From Oscheius tipulae (lineage: Eukaryota > Nematoda > Chromadorea > Rhabditida > Rhabditidae): a stretch of DNA of 64,000 bases. The stretch's first letter is position 1. Each line of letters starts with the position of its first letter. The stretch is from contig JASJZH010000001.1 of assembly GCA_037178975.1 (NCBI GenBank), positions 8,230,501 to 8,294,500 of the forward strand, read 5' to 3'. Shown one piece after another: positions 11,013 through 21,722 of the stretch. The notes under the pieces are model-generated. The model did not search any database, was not told where the DNA came from, and was given only the letters and a program-made list of their open reading frames with translations. Both the position numbers and the translations under genes were made by a program.

Positions 11013-14000
11013 ATGGACGGGCAGCTGCTACTTCTCCTTCTCGTCTCTACCACTGCTGCGCAGCTTTTTGGCAACAATCCTCCTATTCCAAGTGAGTTGA
11101 GGAAACACACAGAGAGACACATAGACTCAGATTCGGGGCCCAAGACACACCTGGCTCCTCGTGTCGTGACCTACTTCTCCTACCAGTTCCCCCCTCGTGA
11201 CGACTTCTCAAGTCGGGCTGTCCTCCCCGGTTCGAAGACCGCAATGCAGAGTCTCTTCCCAGCAAATGAGTCCATTTTCGACAACGTGACAGGGAAGACA
11301 ATAGACGGATCTGCTGTCGACTGGGCCGCCGAGCTCAAGCAGGACTGGATCTACCAGACAGTCGGCAAGAGGACGACCTTCTCCAAGATGACTCAGTTCC
11401 AATTGGCCAATCCAGCCCATAGACAGACGGAGAGACCCGGAGAGGATGTCTGTGGCAGTGGATGGCGCGGTCTGAATGGCACGCGATTCGTCCAGTTGAT
11501 GACAGAGCCCGGTTTCCCGATCGACGTGCCAACTTACACATGTGGACGGAAGACGGACTTGGTTCAAGGAAGCTTCGTTCTGACGAGACGCGATTTCATG
11601 ACGGGACAGTCTCTGAGCAGTCGACTGGAAATGCATCCAAAAGATGTGAAGCAGGAGGTATCTCTGGCTGTCAGCTATCCAGCTCAGATCTTGGCTGCCA
11701 CATTGGGACCAATTGGAAGTAGGTTCTACTGGGTGTAATTCTCAAGAAGATGTTCAGATAACTACCCGGAAGCTGCCAGTCTTCTCCAGACGGGAACACG
11801 AGACAGCGGCGGACAGATATGGACACAGAACAGGACCTTCAATCTCGGAACGGGGCGTCTTCAGCTGGCCCCAATGCACAGTTTCATGCTCCGCTTTGAC
11901 CAATGGACAGCCGGCGATAGACCTCCCACGAAAATCAAGAAATGGCAGTACGTGCTATCAACCATACACCCATGGTTCGGATGGGGCATGAGCGTCCAGT
12001 TCGGGACTTGGAATGATGCAGATGTTGACGAAGGAGACCTCATTGTTAACGTGGACACACTCGTCAGAATGCGCGAGTATCGCTCTCTTCTGTCTTTCAC
12101 TGTCCTTTTGTCTCGTATGTGACTGTCCCTGTCTTTCTGTTCTGTCCACAGACTGTTTCTCTACCCATCTTTCTGTCCGCCCACTTTTCTAGCCATTCAA
12201 TTTCAGCAACGGATCTATCGAAGCCTCTCTTCCCCCACGAGAACATCTACTCCAGCTACGAGAGTTGGCTGCCCACCTGGAACATGTCAGAGACCGCCGA
12301 TCCAATCTCCAATCTCCGTCTTGACATAGCCTGGTCCGACTGGAGCTGCTGCAGTTCGTGTTGCTGCTCACAAAGGATGTGTGGCAGCCTGGAGACGAAA
12401 TCAAAGTGTTCAGCTGTGATATCGACCAAGTTTCGGAAAGGCTACCTCTCACTTAAGAAGGTCATCGATACGGAGCCGGTCGACTTGACCCAGATTCTGC
12501 AACCAGAGATGGAGGCGAATAGACAGTTTCCCAAGGAGTTAGAGCTTCTTCAAAAGCTGCAAGAGCACGTCGAGAAGATGTTCGAAGTGTCGCCGTACAG
12601 AGACAGCGGGATACCTCTCTACTCGACCGTCATTCCAATTGAGCTGAGGAAGCTCTTTGTACAGGTAAGTAACATTTTAATACCAGCCGTTCACAAAAAT
12701 TACCGTGGACGGGACTTGTACCCGGACCTCGGTTCGAGTGGCGCCCCTTAGTAATACGCCAACTTTCTCGCTAAAGCTTTGAAGCACTGTAACTTTGTTC
12801 GAAGTCCGGTAACCCCTAATTATCATTGAACATTCTTACCCAACTAAAAGCTCTATAAATGGTACAGTAAACAATGAGACTTCTAGTGGGATCCTCGATT
12901 CAAAGCCCTAACGGATTATCTATGAAATCTATGCGAAGGATTGACTTTCACAACGCTGCTAGGAACACAGAGACTTCCGACATCAGGCGAACAGCTCGTA
13001 TTAGAAGGAACTTTATGAAGTGAAGTATCCTTTAAATCCGTACACTGTCACGTACAAACATATACATACGCAGACACCTTTACGCTTTGTTAAGAGAGAG
13101 CTATTTGACATGTTCACTTATTTTCGAGATTTGGAAGCAGCATTTGGGACATGACGTAGTGGAAATCCGGTGTTATGTAGTCCGCCCGATGTATCTCTCG
13201 AAACTGGATGTATCCCACTACATCCGAAAGACAAGGATCCGAATTGCTCTTAGAGACATGCAGGAAGCCGCAAGCAATGTGGAGCCGTCCTAAAAGTTTT
13301 AAGAGCTCCCTATTGGGCTGTTCGGAAGGTAGTCGGATGATCTGAAAAACTCATGAGATTAAAAGAGAAAAGGGCTGTTATACAATCATGGAAGGGTCCT
13401 GAACTATTTGGAGCTGTGCTTTTTCAAGGAAATCCGCCGAGGTGTAAATGGAGAACTTCGGATCTATGCAGACTATACAAATCTTTTCCTAAAAACCAAA
13501 GTTTTGGGAAACAGATAGAGCCTTACAAGTCCAGAAGAGATGGTGACTACATCACAAGTAATTGAAGTATAGGGAGTAATTCTTCTCACTTCCAAGAGGC
13601 TATTGAGACTTTTGTTACAACAATAAACGTCCATAAAACTTGTGAAATTGATCTGCAAGGAAATCTCTTTGAAGCAATGGGTTTCGAGGGTTTACCTTCT
13701 CAGCAACGCTCAGAACCAGTCCGTCTGGAAGACTCGATAGAGAGAAATATTGCTTCTGAGTTTTCTTGAAGAAAATAGAGCGCAAGAAGTTGGATATGTA
13801 GTGAAAAAGATTGACGAGAAACATGCTGTGTAAGATAATCAATCTTGACCCTTTGTCTCTTTAGTGGACCAAGGGGTCATGCTCTCACGACCTAGTACTC
13901 CGTAATTGGCACCGAATAGATAGATTTACTATCTCGTACGGGGGTGAAAAAGAAAGGGTGTTCCTGAGGATTAGAGATGCAGTCATTACTTGTATGCGAT

Positions 14001-14905
14001 AGTATAAACTCTCAAAAACGCTTTTAGATAGTTATGTAAAAGCTAAAAAACCATTTTCAGGAACACTTCGAGCCGATTTTTCTCAGAGCCCGCAATTGGA
14101 CGCATGGAAACTACACGGGTCTCGGACAGTTCATCTCGACGGCCTCTTGTGACACGGATCCCCAGAAGAAAACCTGTCGTCAGTGGGCAAAATGTCGCGG
14201 CCTGAAACTGAAGGATTTTGCCGAGCTCACAACCCAGGAGCCTGAACAGTACAGGGATCCCTGCTCCGGAGTCCCTTTCATCACTCTGAACATGGACGAA
14301 CTAAAGAACTGGTTCCGAGTCGAGTCCGGTCAAAACTATCGTCTACAGGTGATGGAGATGGTCTTCCCTACCCAGAATGTAACGTGGAAAGTGGCGGGAA
14401 AACGTGCGCCAGCCTACAAGACGACAACCTCTTGTGAGAAGCAAGGAATCGTCAGTCTGCGTCAGCTGCTTCTATGCACGAAGAGCTCAAAGTTGGACGA
14501 CAAACTGACGATTGAGGCGCATTTAGACGACGGTCGAGTGGTCGAGGCCTATCTACAGAAGGAGCAAAAGTGAGTTCTGCTTTTGTTTAGGGAGACAGTC
14601 CTCTCTCAAACTATTCTTTGGATGTTTGTCTCTCCCTGACCCTCATTCTGTCCTTGTCTCCCTTCCGCTCAACCTATCACAGACAACCGACCTAATCATC
14701 TTGTAGAAAGAGAGTACACGTAAGTCGAGAAGACGGACAGGACACAAAGCTCGGCATCATTTGTGGAGTCTGCATCGGTGTATGTCTACTCCTGGTCCTA
14801 GTTATCATCCTCGACTGGCACTGTTTCGTCCAAAGAAAACTCAAGAAGATGGCCGTCTTGAAAAGGGAAACTACCCCTTCAACTGGGACTGAGGCCTCGG
14901 CATAA
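11013..14905 (+). CDS. Unrecognised type I membrane glycoprotein
   Basis: I do not recognise the family. Exons: 11013-11091, 11131-11718, 11758 to about 12095-12114, about 12166/12212-12664, 14061-14569, 14707-14905. It opens with a signal peptide (MDGQLLLLLLVSTTAAQ) and ends with one membrane segment (about LGIICGVCIGVCLLLVLVII) followed by a basic tail (FVQRKLKKM), so the large N-terminal part should be outside the cell or in the lumen. Many N-glycosylation sites are visible (NVT, NGT, NRT, NWT, NYT), plus Cys-rich stretches (CSSCCCSQRMC). The third intron boundary is uncertain: two donor/acceptor pairs keep the frame. The fourth intron (1.4 kb) carries a tRNA-like repeat. A polyadenylation signal AATAAA lies at 14927-14932. 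Gene structure fairly sure, function unknown. Confidence 0.8.
12690..12800 (-). repeat. tRNA-like repeat, family B, copy 1
   Basis: Shares about 100 bases with 39460-39570: GTGG-CG-GA blocks, CGGTTCGAG, TGGCGCC-CTTA, CCAACT and TGTAAC. In reverse complement it has a tRNA-like layout with a decayed B box. It sits in the fourth intron of the membrane glycoprotein gene. Confidence 0.55.
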
Positions 14906-15002
14906 TGGACTCGAGATAGCACAGAGAATAAATGGGTAAATCTTATTCTCGTCTCGTTAATACTGATAATCAATTGTTGGAAAGAGGCTCGGATGTACGT
15001 TC

Positions 15003-15535
15003 TCAGCGTCCGCTAAAGAGTAGATCGGTGTAGGGCAGTCCGGTCTGTCGTCGATACAGTGAAGGTCCAAATCCGAAACTGCTGGAGAAGGTTGGTGGGA
15101 AGGAAGAGTACTTTCGTTTTCGAACCTATAATAGATTCCTGGGGTTACGGTAGCCTGAAAAGGGTACCTGTCTACGGTAGATAGGTTTTGGGAACATTGA
15201 CTGGTAGTCCTTGTTCTTCAGAGAAGAATAACTGTCCTGGAGAAGCAGCTGGACCGGGTCACTGAAATTGAAGCGTTTGTCTCTTATCTCCAAGCGCCTG
15301 TCTCTCATCTAAATTCCAATACCTCTAGAAAAAAAAAGCTTTTGCCTTCATGGCTCAGTCGATTAGCGCTCCGACTACGAAACAAAAGGGGGTTCGTTTC
15401 CCAAAGGTAAAACTGGCCTGTCTATTCATGAAGCACCTTCTGGTGAACTAAACCTCACCTGACGTATCCTATCCTATCGAATCTGGCAGCTGTGGCAGAA
15501 AAGAGGGCCAGTAGACAGAGAAGTATCCGCCACAT
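15003..15535 (-). CDS. Small secreted precursor with dibasic sites, possible neuropeptide gene
   Basis: Exon 1 (15459-15535) encodes a clear signal peptide, MWRILLCLLALFSATAA, just after TTTCAG-T, as at a trans-splice site. Exon 2 (15168-15308) and exon 3 (15003-15125) join across a 42-bp intron in phase. The mature part has KR, RR and RKRK cleavage sites and ends QTGLPYTDLLFSGR-stop after RR. Processing there would give a peptide with an N-terminal Gln (able to become pyroglutamate) and a Gly-Arg amidation signal. This is the usual logic of neuropeptide precursors; the family is unknown to me. One problem: the good donor closing exon 1 leaves phase 2 while exon 2 must enter in phase 0, so a weaker donor a few bases upstream or a missed micro-exon is needed. 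The intron between exons 1 and 2 holds a SINE. Confidence 0.55.
15342..15420 (+). repeat. tRNA-derived SINE head
   Basis: TGGCTCAGTCGATTAGCGCT and a B-box-like GGGTTCGTTTCCC. It lies in the first intron of the 15003-15535 gene, antisense to it. Confidence 0.75.
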
Positions 15536-16540
15536 ACTGAAACCCCTTTTTTAGAAGGAGACTACGCAAGAGACTAGGTTTGTTGATCAAGACGTCAGAC
15601 CTTTAATCTTCATCTGTCACGGAGGCTCAATTACGGATAGGAATTGAGCATTTTCACGACAGATGCAGTAAAATCAGGAGTAGGAATGATTGGGGCATAA
15701 ATCTGCGAGTGACGTTAGTACTTTTGATTGGAAACATGGAAGCATGTTCTCTGATCGCCGGACGAAAAGATCCTGTTAGTCAACAAGAGTAACAATGCTC
15801 GAGGGACTCTTTAATGCTAAAGACTTTGTCCAAAAACCGTCTCGCGAACACGGAACGTCCCAAGAAATACTAGGTCAGTACGAAATAACTCTGTCAAAGG
15901 TATAAAAAGACACGGGTCGGCTCTCGACTGACCCACTTTAATCACGAGTAAAGAAGGACGGAAAACAAGGTTCTTTACAAATTGAGCCAACCCATCTCTT
16001 CCCCCCCGATTAGAGGGGGAGGATATTTTGAGATCTCTCTCTCTCTCTCTCTCGAAAGGGTAGAAGGAACGCAAGCCACCCGCGAGACGAAGAAGGGCGT
16101 CGATGACGAGCCCGAAATTAATGTTTGACTCGAATATGAGTATAGGGTGAAAAATAGGAATAACAAATCCCTTATTCTAGGGGATGAAGAAACAGACGCA
16201 ATGAGTCACGTTGGTTCTTTCTGGACTGTTACTTTCCACACTGTACGACAGCTCAGTTGGTTTCTTCTGCTGAAAGTAGCCCAAATCGGTCTAGTTAGTA
16301 TCCTGTTGGACCGAGAGTTAAGTAGAATCGAGGGCAGAAGACTGGACGGGAGTTCATGGAGGGTCTTCTCGGCTCTGTCCGAATTTGGTGTTTACTGGTA
16401 TTCGGTCTTTAACTACCCATCGAGACGGCTGCTCCACCGTGTCCTCGGCGGTTCCTGGACCGACTCACTTCCAGGTCACGAAGAAAAATCTTTGGGTATT
16501 TAGATCAGATCAGACGTTTTCGCCGTCCGCTTGCCTTCAG

Positions 16541-16578
16541 TTTGCATTGGCGGCTGCGCCGCTTCGTAGTACCAAAAG
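16541..16578. repeat. Dispersed repeat with GGCGGCTGCGCC palindrome, copy 1
   Basis: TTGGCGGCTGCGCC followed by TTCGTAGTAMCAAAAG is shared with 29946-29982; weaker similarity extends on both sides. Its core can pair with itself. Confidence 0.65.
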
Positions 16579-18147
16579 TCTCCCAATGTTTTCACTTAAC
16601 AACATAACCTCTGGGCAGAACTTGCTCGCTTCTGGTTCGTGACGCACAGACAGACACCATTATGCTTTAGTAATAGAGAGAGATAGTCTTGTCCCAGATT
16701 CTGGTTTTTTAGAACAGTGAAATCCGAGTGGAAGGGCGGATAAAAGGTGGAGAAGCAGCAGTTACGTCACTGTAGCTTCTGGTCTAATGGAAGGGCTCTG
16801 GAGTTCTTCTGCAATTCTGTTTTGTACAGAAAAGTGAGGAGCATCTTCAATATACTAGAATCAGGGTGCATTCCCCTCCCGTTCCAATTGTTGACGATCG
16901 GTTTCCTATGATCTATTTGTCCGGAGATTGGTTCCTGTACACAAACCGGCAGACTGTGGGAAGAAGACTCTTCTCGACTCGGAATACTAAAGCATAGTCT
17001 GGATTCCCTCTATTCATAATGAGCACTCAGTTTTGGGGAGGGGGATAATTCGTTAAGGATGTCCTTTATGTGTACGTTCGAAAGCAAAACATAGACCACC
17101 GAACGAGGGCTTGGGGAAAGTCGAGACACTTTAACGATGATTGTGGAACAGTCATTATCCCGAGCAAAGGGGAATAGAGATTAGTCAGTTGATAGGTTGA
17201 AAAAGCCAATTCTCGATTCATCTCATATTCACATTTCTAAGAATCATGTACGCGTGCTACAATTTTGCAGAGAGGCCAATAGTTCAACGCTGGTAACTGG
17301 AGGAAAAAAAGGGATAGGTGTAGGTTTACCATACTAGGGTAGAACAAAAACAGCTGTCAAAAACGGAACAGCTAGCGAAGCCTAGAAAAACTTCAAGTCA
17401 TGGAATCGAACCCTGGTCGCACAGATATTCGTCGCGCCACTTGGCAGTACGTCATAGATGTAAACCACCGCCCAAAAATTGACTGACTGTGACTACTACT
17501 TGACGTCAAACAGTCAGAAGTAACAGATGACGATATAGAAATATCAAAGGTATATTGGGAGATCCAGTGGGAAACCGGTGCCTTGCTCTGGGAGAAAAAG
17601 AAATGTTGAAATTGTATGCGGGATAGTCACTCAAGAGGCGGAGCATGTGCGGATGACCAGCGCGGATAAACAGACGACTGAAAGGAGAAAAGAGGGGAGA
17701 GCCGCATCTCTCTGTCGGCTGCTCTGCTGGCTATTGGAGAGTAGGAAAAATCACAGACGTGTGTGCTCAAGACTCGACCGACAACGATACACGGAACTTT
17801 TTTTGGAGAGTCGAGAAGATCTGGAAGATCTGGAAGTACTATCAGCCCCTTCAGTCTCTCTCTTTTCTCAATACTACCTTCTTCCGGTTGGCCATCTGGT
17901 TCCCGTCACCCAATTGATGTGCACTCCGTGATTCCAGCCTCTTTCGATGGGTTATCATATTTCGAGAGCGTGAATAAACACTGATGGCTATGAAGAGAGA
18001 AAGAAACGGATCCACAGACTTTTCTTGGTGATTCACAGGGGACAATTCTCTAGAGCAGACCATACTTGAGAGCCCAAGTAGCGTTCTATCAATATCAATT
18101 AATCAACCTTTGAAAGGAAAGGATAGAAGCCTTGATAGTTAGTCGAA

Positions 18148-18195
18148 CTTGGGACCCTTGGCCCTTGCTAGCCACTGCGCCAATCCGCTCCCCTA
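18148..18195 (-). repeat. tRNA-like fragment
   Basis: Reverse complement has TTGGCGCAGTGGCTAGC (A-box-like) and AAGTTCGACTAAC (B-box-like). A similar layout is seen near 50565-50640. It does not fold as an intact tRNA, so it is probably another tRNA-derived repeat. Confidence 0.35.
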
Positions 18196-18332
18196 ACAAT
18201 TAAAGCAGTACACCCTGTCTTTTTAATCGTGATATTCGTTTTCAGCTAGCTGTTTTGACTTTTGAAAGCGAGAAAACCCGAGTTGCGCAACGGCCTTCGA
18301 CCGCCATCCAGCCGGCTGGAGGTCACTCGGCC

Positions 18333-19901
18333 ATGCATAGACGGTCAGGTTCGTTCTCGGCTGTATTGATAGTCACCAATCAGTTTTTTTTTACAGCGGT
18401 TAAGGTGCTAATTGCGACTGTCTTCCTCTCACTCTCTGTCATTCTCATCACAGCTATCACCTTCTTCGCAGATGCCCCGGAACCGAGGAGGAGGGTCTAC
18501 AGTAAGACAGTCGTCTTCCCTCAAGCTGGTGAGTAGTTTGAGATTCGATCAAGAACCTCTTCTAGGCTCCGACACAGTTTTCAACCAACCTTGGTCAATT
18601 CCCGAGCCCAAAATAGTGGAAAATTTTGCAAATGAGCGTCTCATTTACAGCAACTTCTCCTACAGCAAAGGTGAGAATGGGGAGGTTTCATTATGGTCCC
18701 GGCTAACTTTTCGGCTAGTCGGCCGCATAACGATAACGTCCCGGTGAGAAAGATTGGTAGCCATGAGAACAATGTTCAGGAATGGGAAACCAGATGTTTC
18801 AACTGGCTTCCCTAACAGCAATAGCTGCCAGAACCAAAGCAAAAGTAGTCATCCCTGTTTCGGTTCTACTGAGAAGATCTTTCGTTTTGGATACAAACTT
18901 GGTGGTCTACGCGGAAGACAGCTATATTGAGAGGAAACTGTTGGAATTGAAAGAGAATACGGTGGACGTGCAGGTCAGTTTCAATTCCTCTCGATGAGGC
19001 ATTTTTCCAGAACAATCTATCTCTCCGAACTGTAGGGTACAACAAATTTAGAGCTGCTGTACCTATCAGGACCTCAGTCCTCAATTCAACTCCAGAAACG
19101 AGACCGCAATCCTCGGTTATCTCCAAAGCAGGGCCTATTTTGATCAACGCGAAGAAGAAACAAAGAAAATGTTCACCTTCTACAAAGCGGTTCAAACCAT
19201 GGTACGTTTTACTCTGAAAGAGACACAGCTCAAAACTGGAACACCGTTCTACCATTTCAGGCATCTGACTTTCTGCAAGCTGCCTTCGTCGAGCGGTCTC
19301 TGAGGATCGGAGATGCCAGAATGAGGGCCGGGGCTATTCCCGGGGTCGACGAGGATATTGACATGGCAGGAGACCCTCTGAATTCGAATGTTTTCATTGT
19401 CGGAATTCACATTCGAAGAGGAATGGACATTCGAATGAACGAGAGAAATAAGAGACACGGACATGTGTTCGCCCCACTGAATTACTTAAAGAAGGCAATG
19501 AAGAAGGCGGTCGATGGACAGGATGAGTATCTCTATGTCATCTGTTCCGACGATATTGCCTGGGTCAAGAAGAACTTCAGGGAGGAAGAGTACGGTAGGT
19601 GCTACTGTCTCTGACTCATTCTTAGACTCTCAGGTTCGGTTTCCTTTTGTCCCTCCCGTTGGCGCGAAGTCGACATGGCCATTCTGCTCCGATCCGATGT
19701 ACTTATTCTCTCTACCGGTACCTTCTCCTGGTGGACAGGGTATCTGGCCCCAAATCCTGACAAAGTAGATCTTCTTCGAGCAGTCATTTATCCAATGTTC
19801 AGGTGTTCTACTATGGTGGCTGGCCGAAACCTGGAAGTATTTTGGACCACATGGTCGACAAAGAACAGTACTTCCCCTCAAAATGGATACCTCTATCGTG
19901 A
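18333..19901 (+). CDS. GT11 family alpha-1,2-fucosyltransferase-like enzyme
   Basis: Would transfer fucose from GDP-fucose to a glycan in the Golgi. Eight exons keep phase: 18333-18348, 18397-18528, 18566-18670, 18780-18973, 19052-19201, 19261-19594, 19634-19764, 19803-19901, for about 386 residues, normal for the family. Layout is type II: short basic N-terminus, membrane anchor (about residues 7-29, VLIATVFLSLSVILITAI), stem, then catalytic motifs GMGNQMFQLAS (about 85-95), SCCTYQDL, the GDP-binding VGIHIRRGMD (about 246-255) and STGTFSWWTGYL (about 337-348). It ends 66 bp from the convergent stop of the next gene. Nematodes carry many GT11 paralogues, so acceptor specificity cannot be assigned. 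The start is the ATG before the anchor; a longer upstream frame exists if the first intron is not spliced. Confidence 0.9.
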
Positions 19902-19967
19902 CGGGTTACACAAAATGGATTTCTACCCTTTATTGTCTCCCAATTTTACCAAGAGTCTCAAATCGAC

Positions 19968-20466
19968 TCAAATCGAGTCCTCGGATCCGGCTAGAGTTCC
20001 TGGCGGTTTCTTCTGTCTGTGCTGGCGAGCCCGACGCTTATCAACCTTCACAGGCTCGGGTAGACGCTTCTCCTCCGTTTTTGCCTTGTCTCCGGCGATT
20101 CTCTGACCGGATGGAGGCTCAACAATCGGAGCTGCTTCATCCTTTGTCTCTGAACAAATCAGTCACTATTTCGACCAAAGTCTTGTCGCCCACCTTGCTT
20201 CTCCATTTTCGTTTCATCTTCTTTCTGCTTCACATCCTTCTTTTGCTTTTTAGCCTCTGTTTCCATCGGCTCTCGGCGAACTTCGGTGATCTTTGCTGGC
20301 TCCGAATCCCCAAAAGTCATGTCAACCCCGTCGGGATTCTTCTTCTCCGAGGAAGTCAGCACAACTTTTTCGAGTTTATCTATCAAACATGGAACCAACC
20401 TTCATCAGCGGCAGAAATTAGCTGGCTCAAAGAGAGAAGAAAAAAGAGCGACGTCCAAAAAGCCAT
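19968..20466 (-). CDS. Lysine/glutamate-rich secreted protein, unrecognised
   Basis: Three exons, 20400-20466, 20194-20364 and 19968-20149, join in phase (introns 35 and 44 bp) into about 139 residues. The start MAFWTSLFFLLSLSQLISAA is a strong signal peptide; the rest is very charged, with runs such as EAKKQKKDVKQKEDETKMEK and a basic stretch VDKRRARQHRQKKPPG near the end. No cysteines and no domain that I recognise. The first acceptor (GAAAAAG) is poor and that intron is at the small end. It lies 174 bp behind the Gemin6 stop on the same strand, so it is probably the last gene of the rps-10 operon. CCTTCCAG ten bases before the ATG could take a spliced leader. It could be an ER-resident or extracellular low-complexity protein. 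Confidence 0.6.
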
Positions 20467-20639
20467 TTCAAGAAGGACTGGAAGGCCCTGTTGCCAAGCT
20501 CAGTCTCTTTTCGGGACAATAGACGCTTGTGAATAATGAAAATGTGTAGAGGTGCAGGTCTTTTAGCCATGTCGTCTGGGCAAGAAGACAAAAACAGAGG
20601 GGTAGATAAGAAGAGTTTACTCGTCATCATACAACAGCC

Positions 20640-21273
20640 TCACGTAGACGGACATTTGTCTATGATTGCTCTGACTCGTCGAAGAACAATTTCGTTGTCG
20701 CAATAGCATTCGCCCGAGGTGAAAGGCGCCTCTACACGAACGGACCCGAAAATGAGAAGACTCGATCCATCTTGACGAACTTCCACATGATTTCGCTTCA
20801 GCCATGTCATTAGGGCACTTTTTCTGAAAGAATATACAAATTTCACCGATGAATAACGAGGTTACCTAATTTCTGAATCGTCAACATCGTATTTCTTCTC
20901 CTCTCTGAAGAGTTTGCTCATTAGATTGTCTAATTCTGTCGTTTTTGGATGGCAGCCGGCCGTCGTTGTCCCATCTACGCTGCTAACTTGCTTTATTGAG
21001 TCTCTGGGTAACCATTTTATTGTCTCGGGCTCTGAAAAACATTCGATAAGCAAGTTTTTGAGGCTGTCCTTCTTATTTCCTCGATCAAGAGCATGTGAAT
21101 GAGCAAAAATACTCACTTTTCTCGGAATTGAAGGTAATGATGACGAGATCGTTCGTGATAGGATCCACTGTATACAGATTCCCAGCTATGCATGATGAAC
21201 CGGCTCCTCCCTTTAGTAGCTGCACTTCCACAGGTCCTCCGACAAGATCAGCGAATTCGGGAAGAGATTCCAT
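20640..21273 (-). CDS. Gemin6-like SMN complex subunit
   Basis: Gemin6 pairs with Gemin7 through an Sm-like fold in the SMN complex that loads Sm cores on snRNAs. Three exons, 21117-21273, 20866-21031 and 20640-20823, give 168 residues, essentially the size of human Gemin6. The first ~75 residues fit the Sm-like half (GNLYTVDPITNDLVIITFNS). The C-terminal half, MTWLKRNHVEV ... LLIFGSVRVEAP ... CDNEIVLRRVRAIID, parallels the Gemin6 C-terminal domain: single-helix start, a V-x-V-x-x-P strand, then (S/D)NEI(I/V)L-x-RV. Splice phases are clean. It follows TMEM39 by 450 bp and precedes a secreted protein on the same strand, so it is probably co-transcribed. Identification is by remembered similarity and not by a search. 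Confidence 0.8.
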
Positions 21274-21722
21274 CTAAAAAAAAAAAAAGAGAACTTTTTT
21301 TTTTTTGCTTTTATCTGAACAACAATCTAGAAATGGTGCCGTAGATAATGAAAAGCTCCTAGGCACGTGTTGAGCACAAAAAATGGAAAAGGAATGGCCA
21401 CTTTTGCTTAGGAAAATTTGAAACTCATTCAATTTCTACACTCGTCACAACGAAAAAGTCTTTCACTTAAATTCACATATTTGTCGGAAAATGTTATCTA
21501 TTTAGTCGTCTTTACATGTCTTCAACACATTTTCCTCAATACCAAATATATCCATGAACCAAACACAACAATCTATTGTTATAAGGTCATGGAAAAAGTA
21601 CTTTATCACAAGAGAAAGACCTGTAAAGATCACAAAATAATATGCCGACAAACCCGGGCGACTTTCGCGATTAGGGCAAGATTGTTTTGGGCCAAAAAAT
21701 TGATATCACAGAGGGAATTGAT

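Larger units (their letters stand above)
15536..18332. other. 2.8 kb without a supported gene
   Basis: Holds a (CT)n run at about 16032-16052, a dispersed repeat at 16541-16578, and tRNA-like stretches near 17400-17470 and 18148-18195 on the minus strand. The longest ORFs (16147-16503 and 17578-17931, plus strand) show no domain, signal peptide or splice-consistent extension that I can see. Confidence 0.6.
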
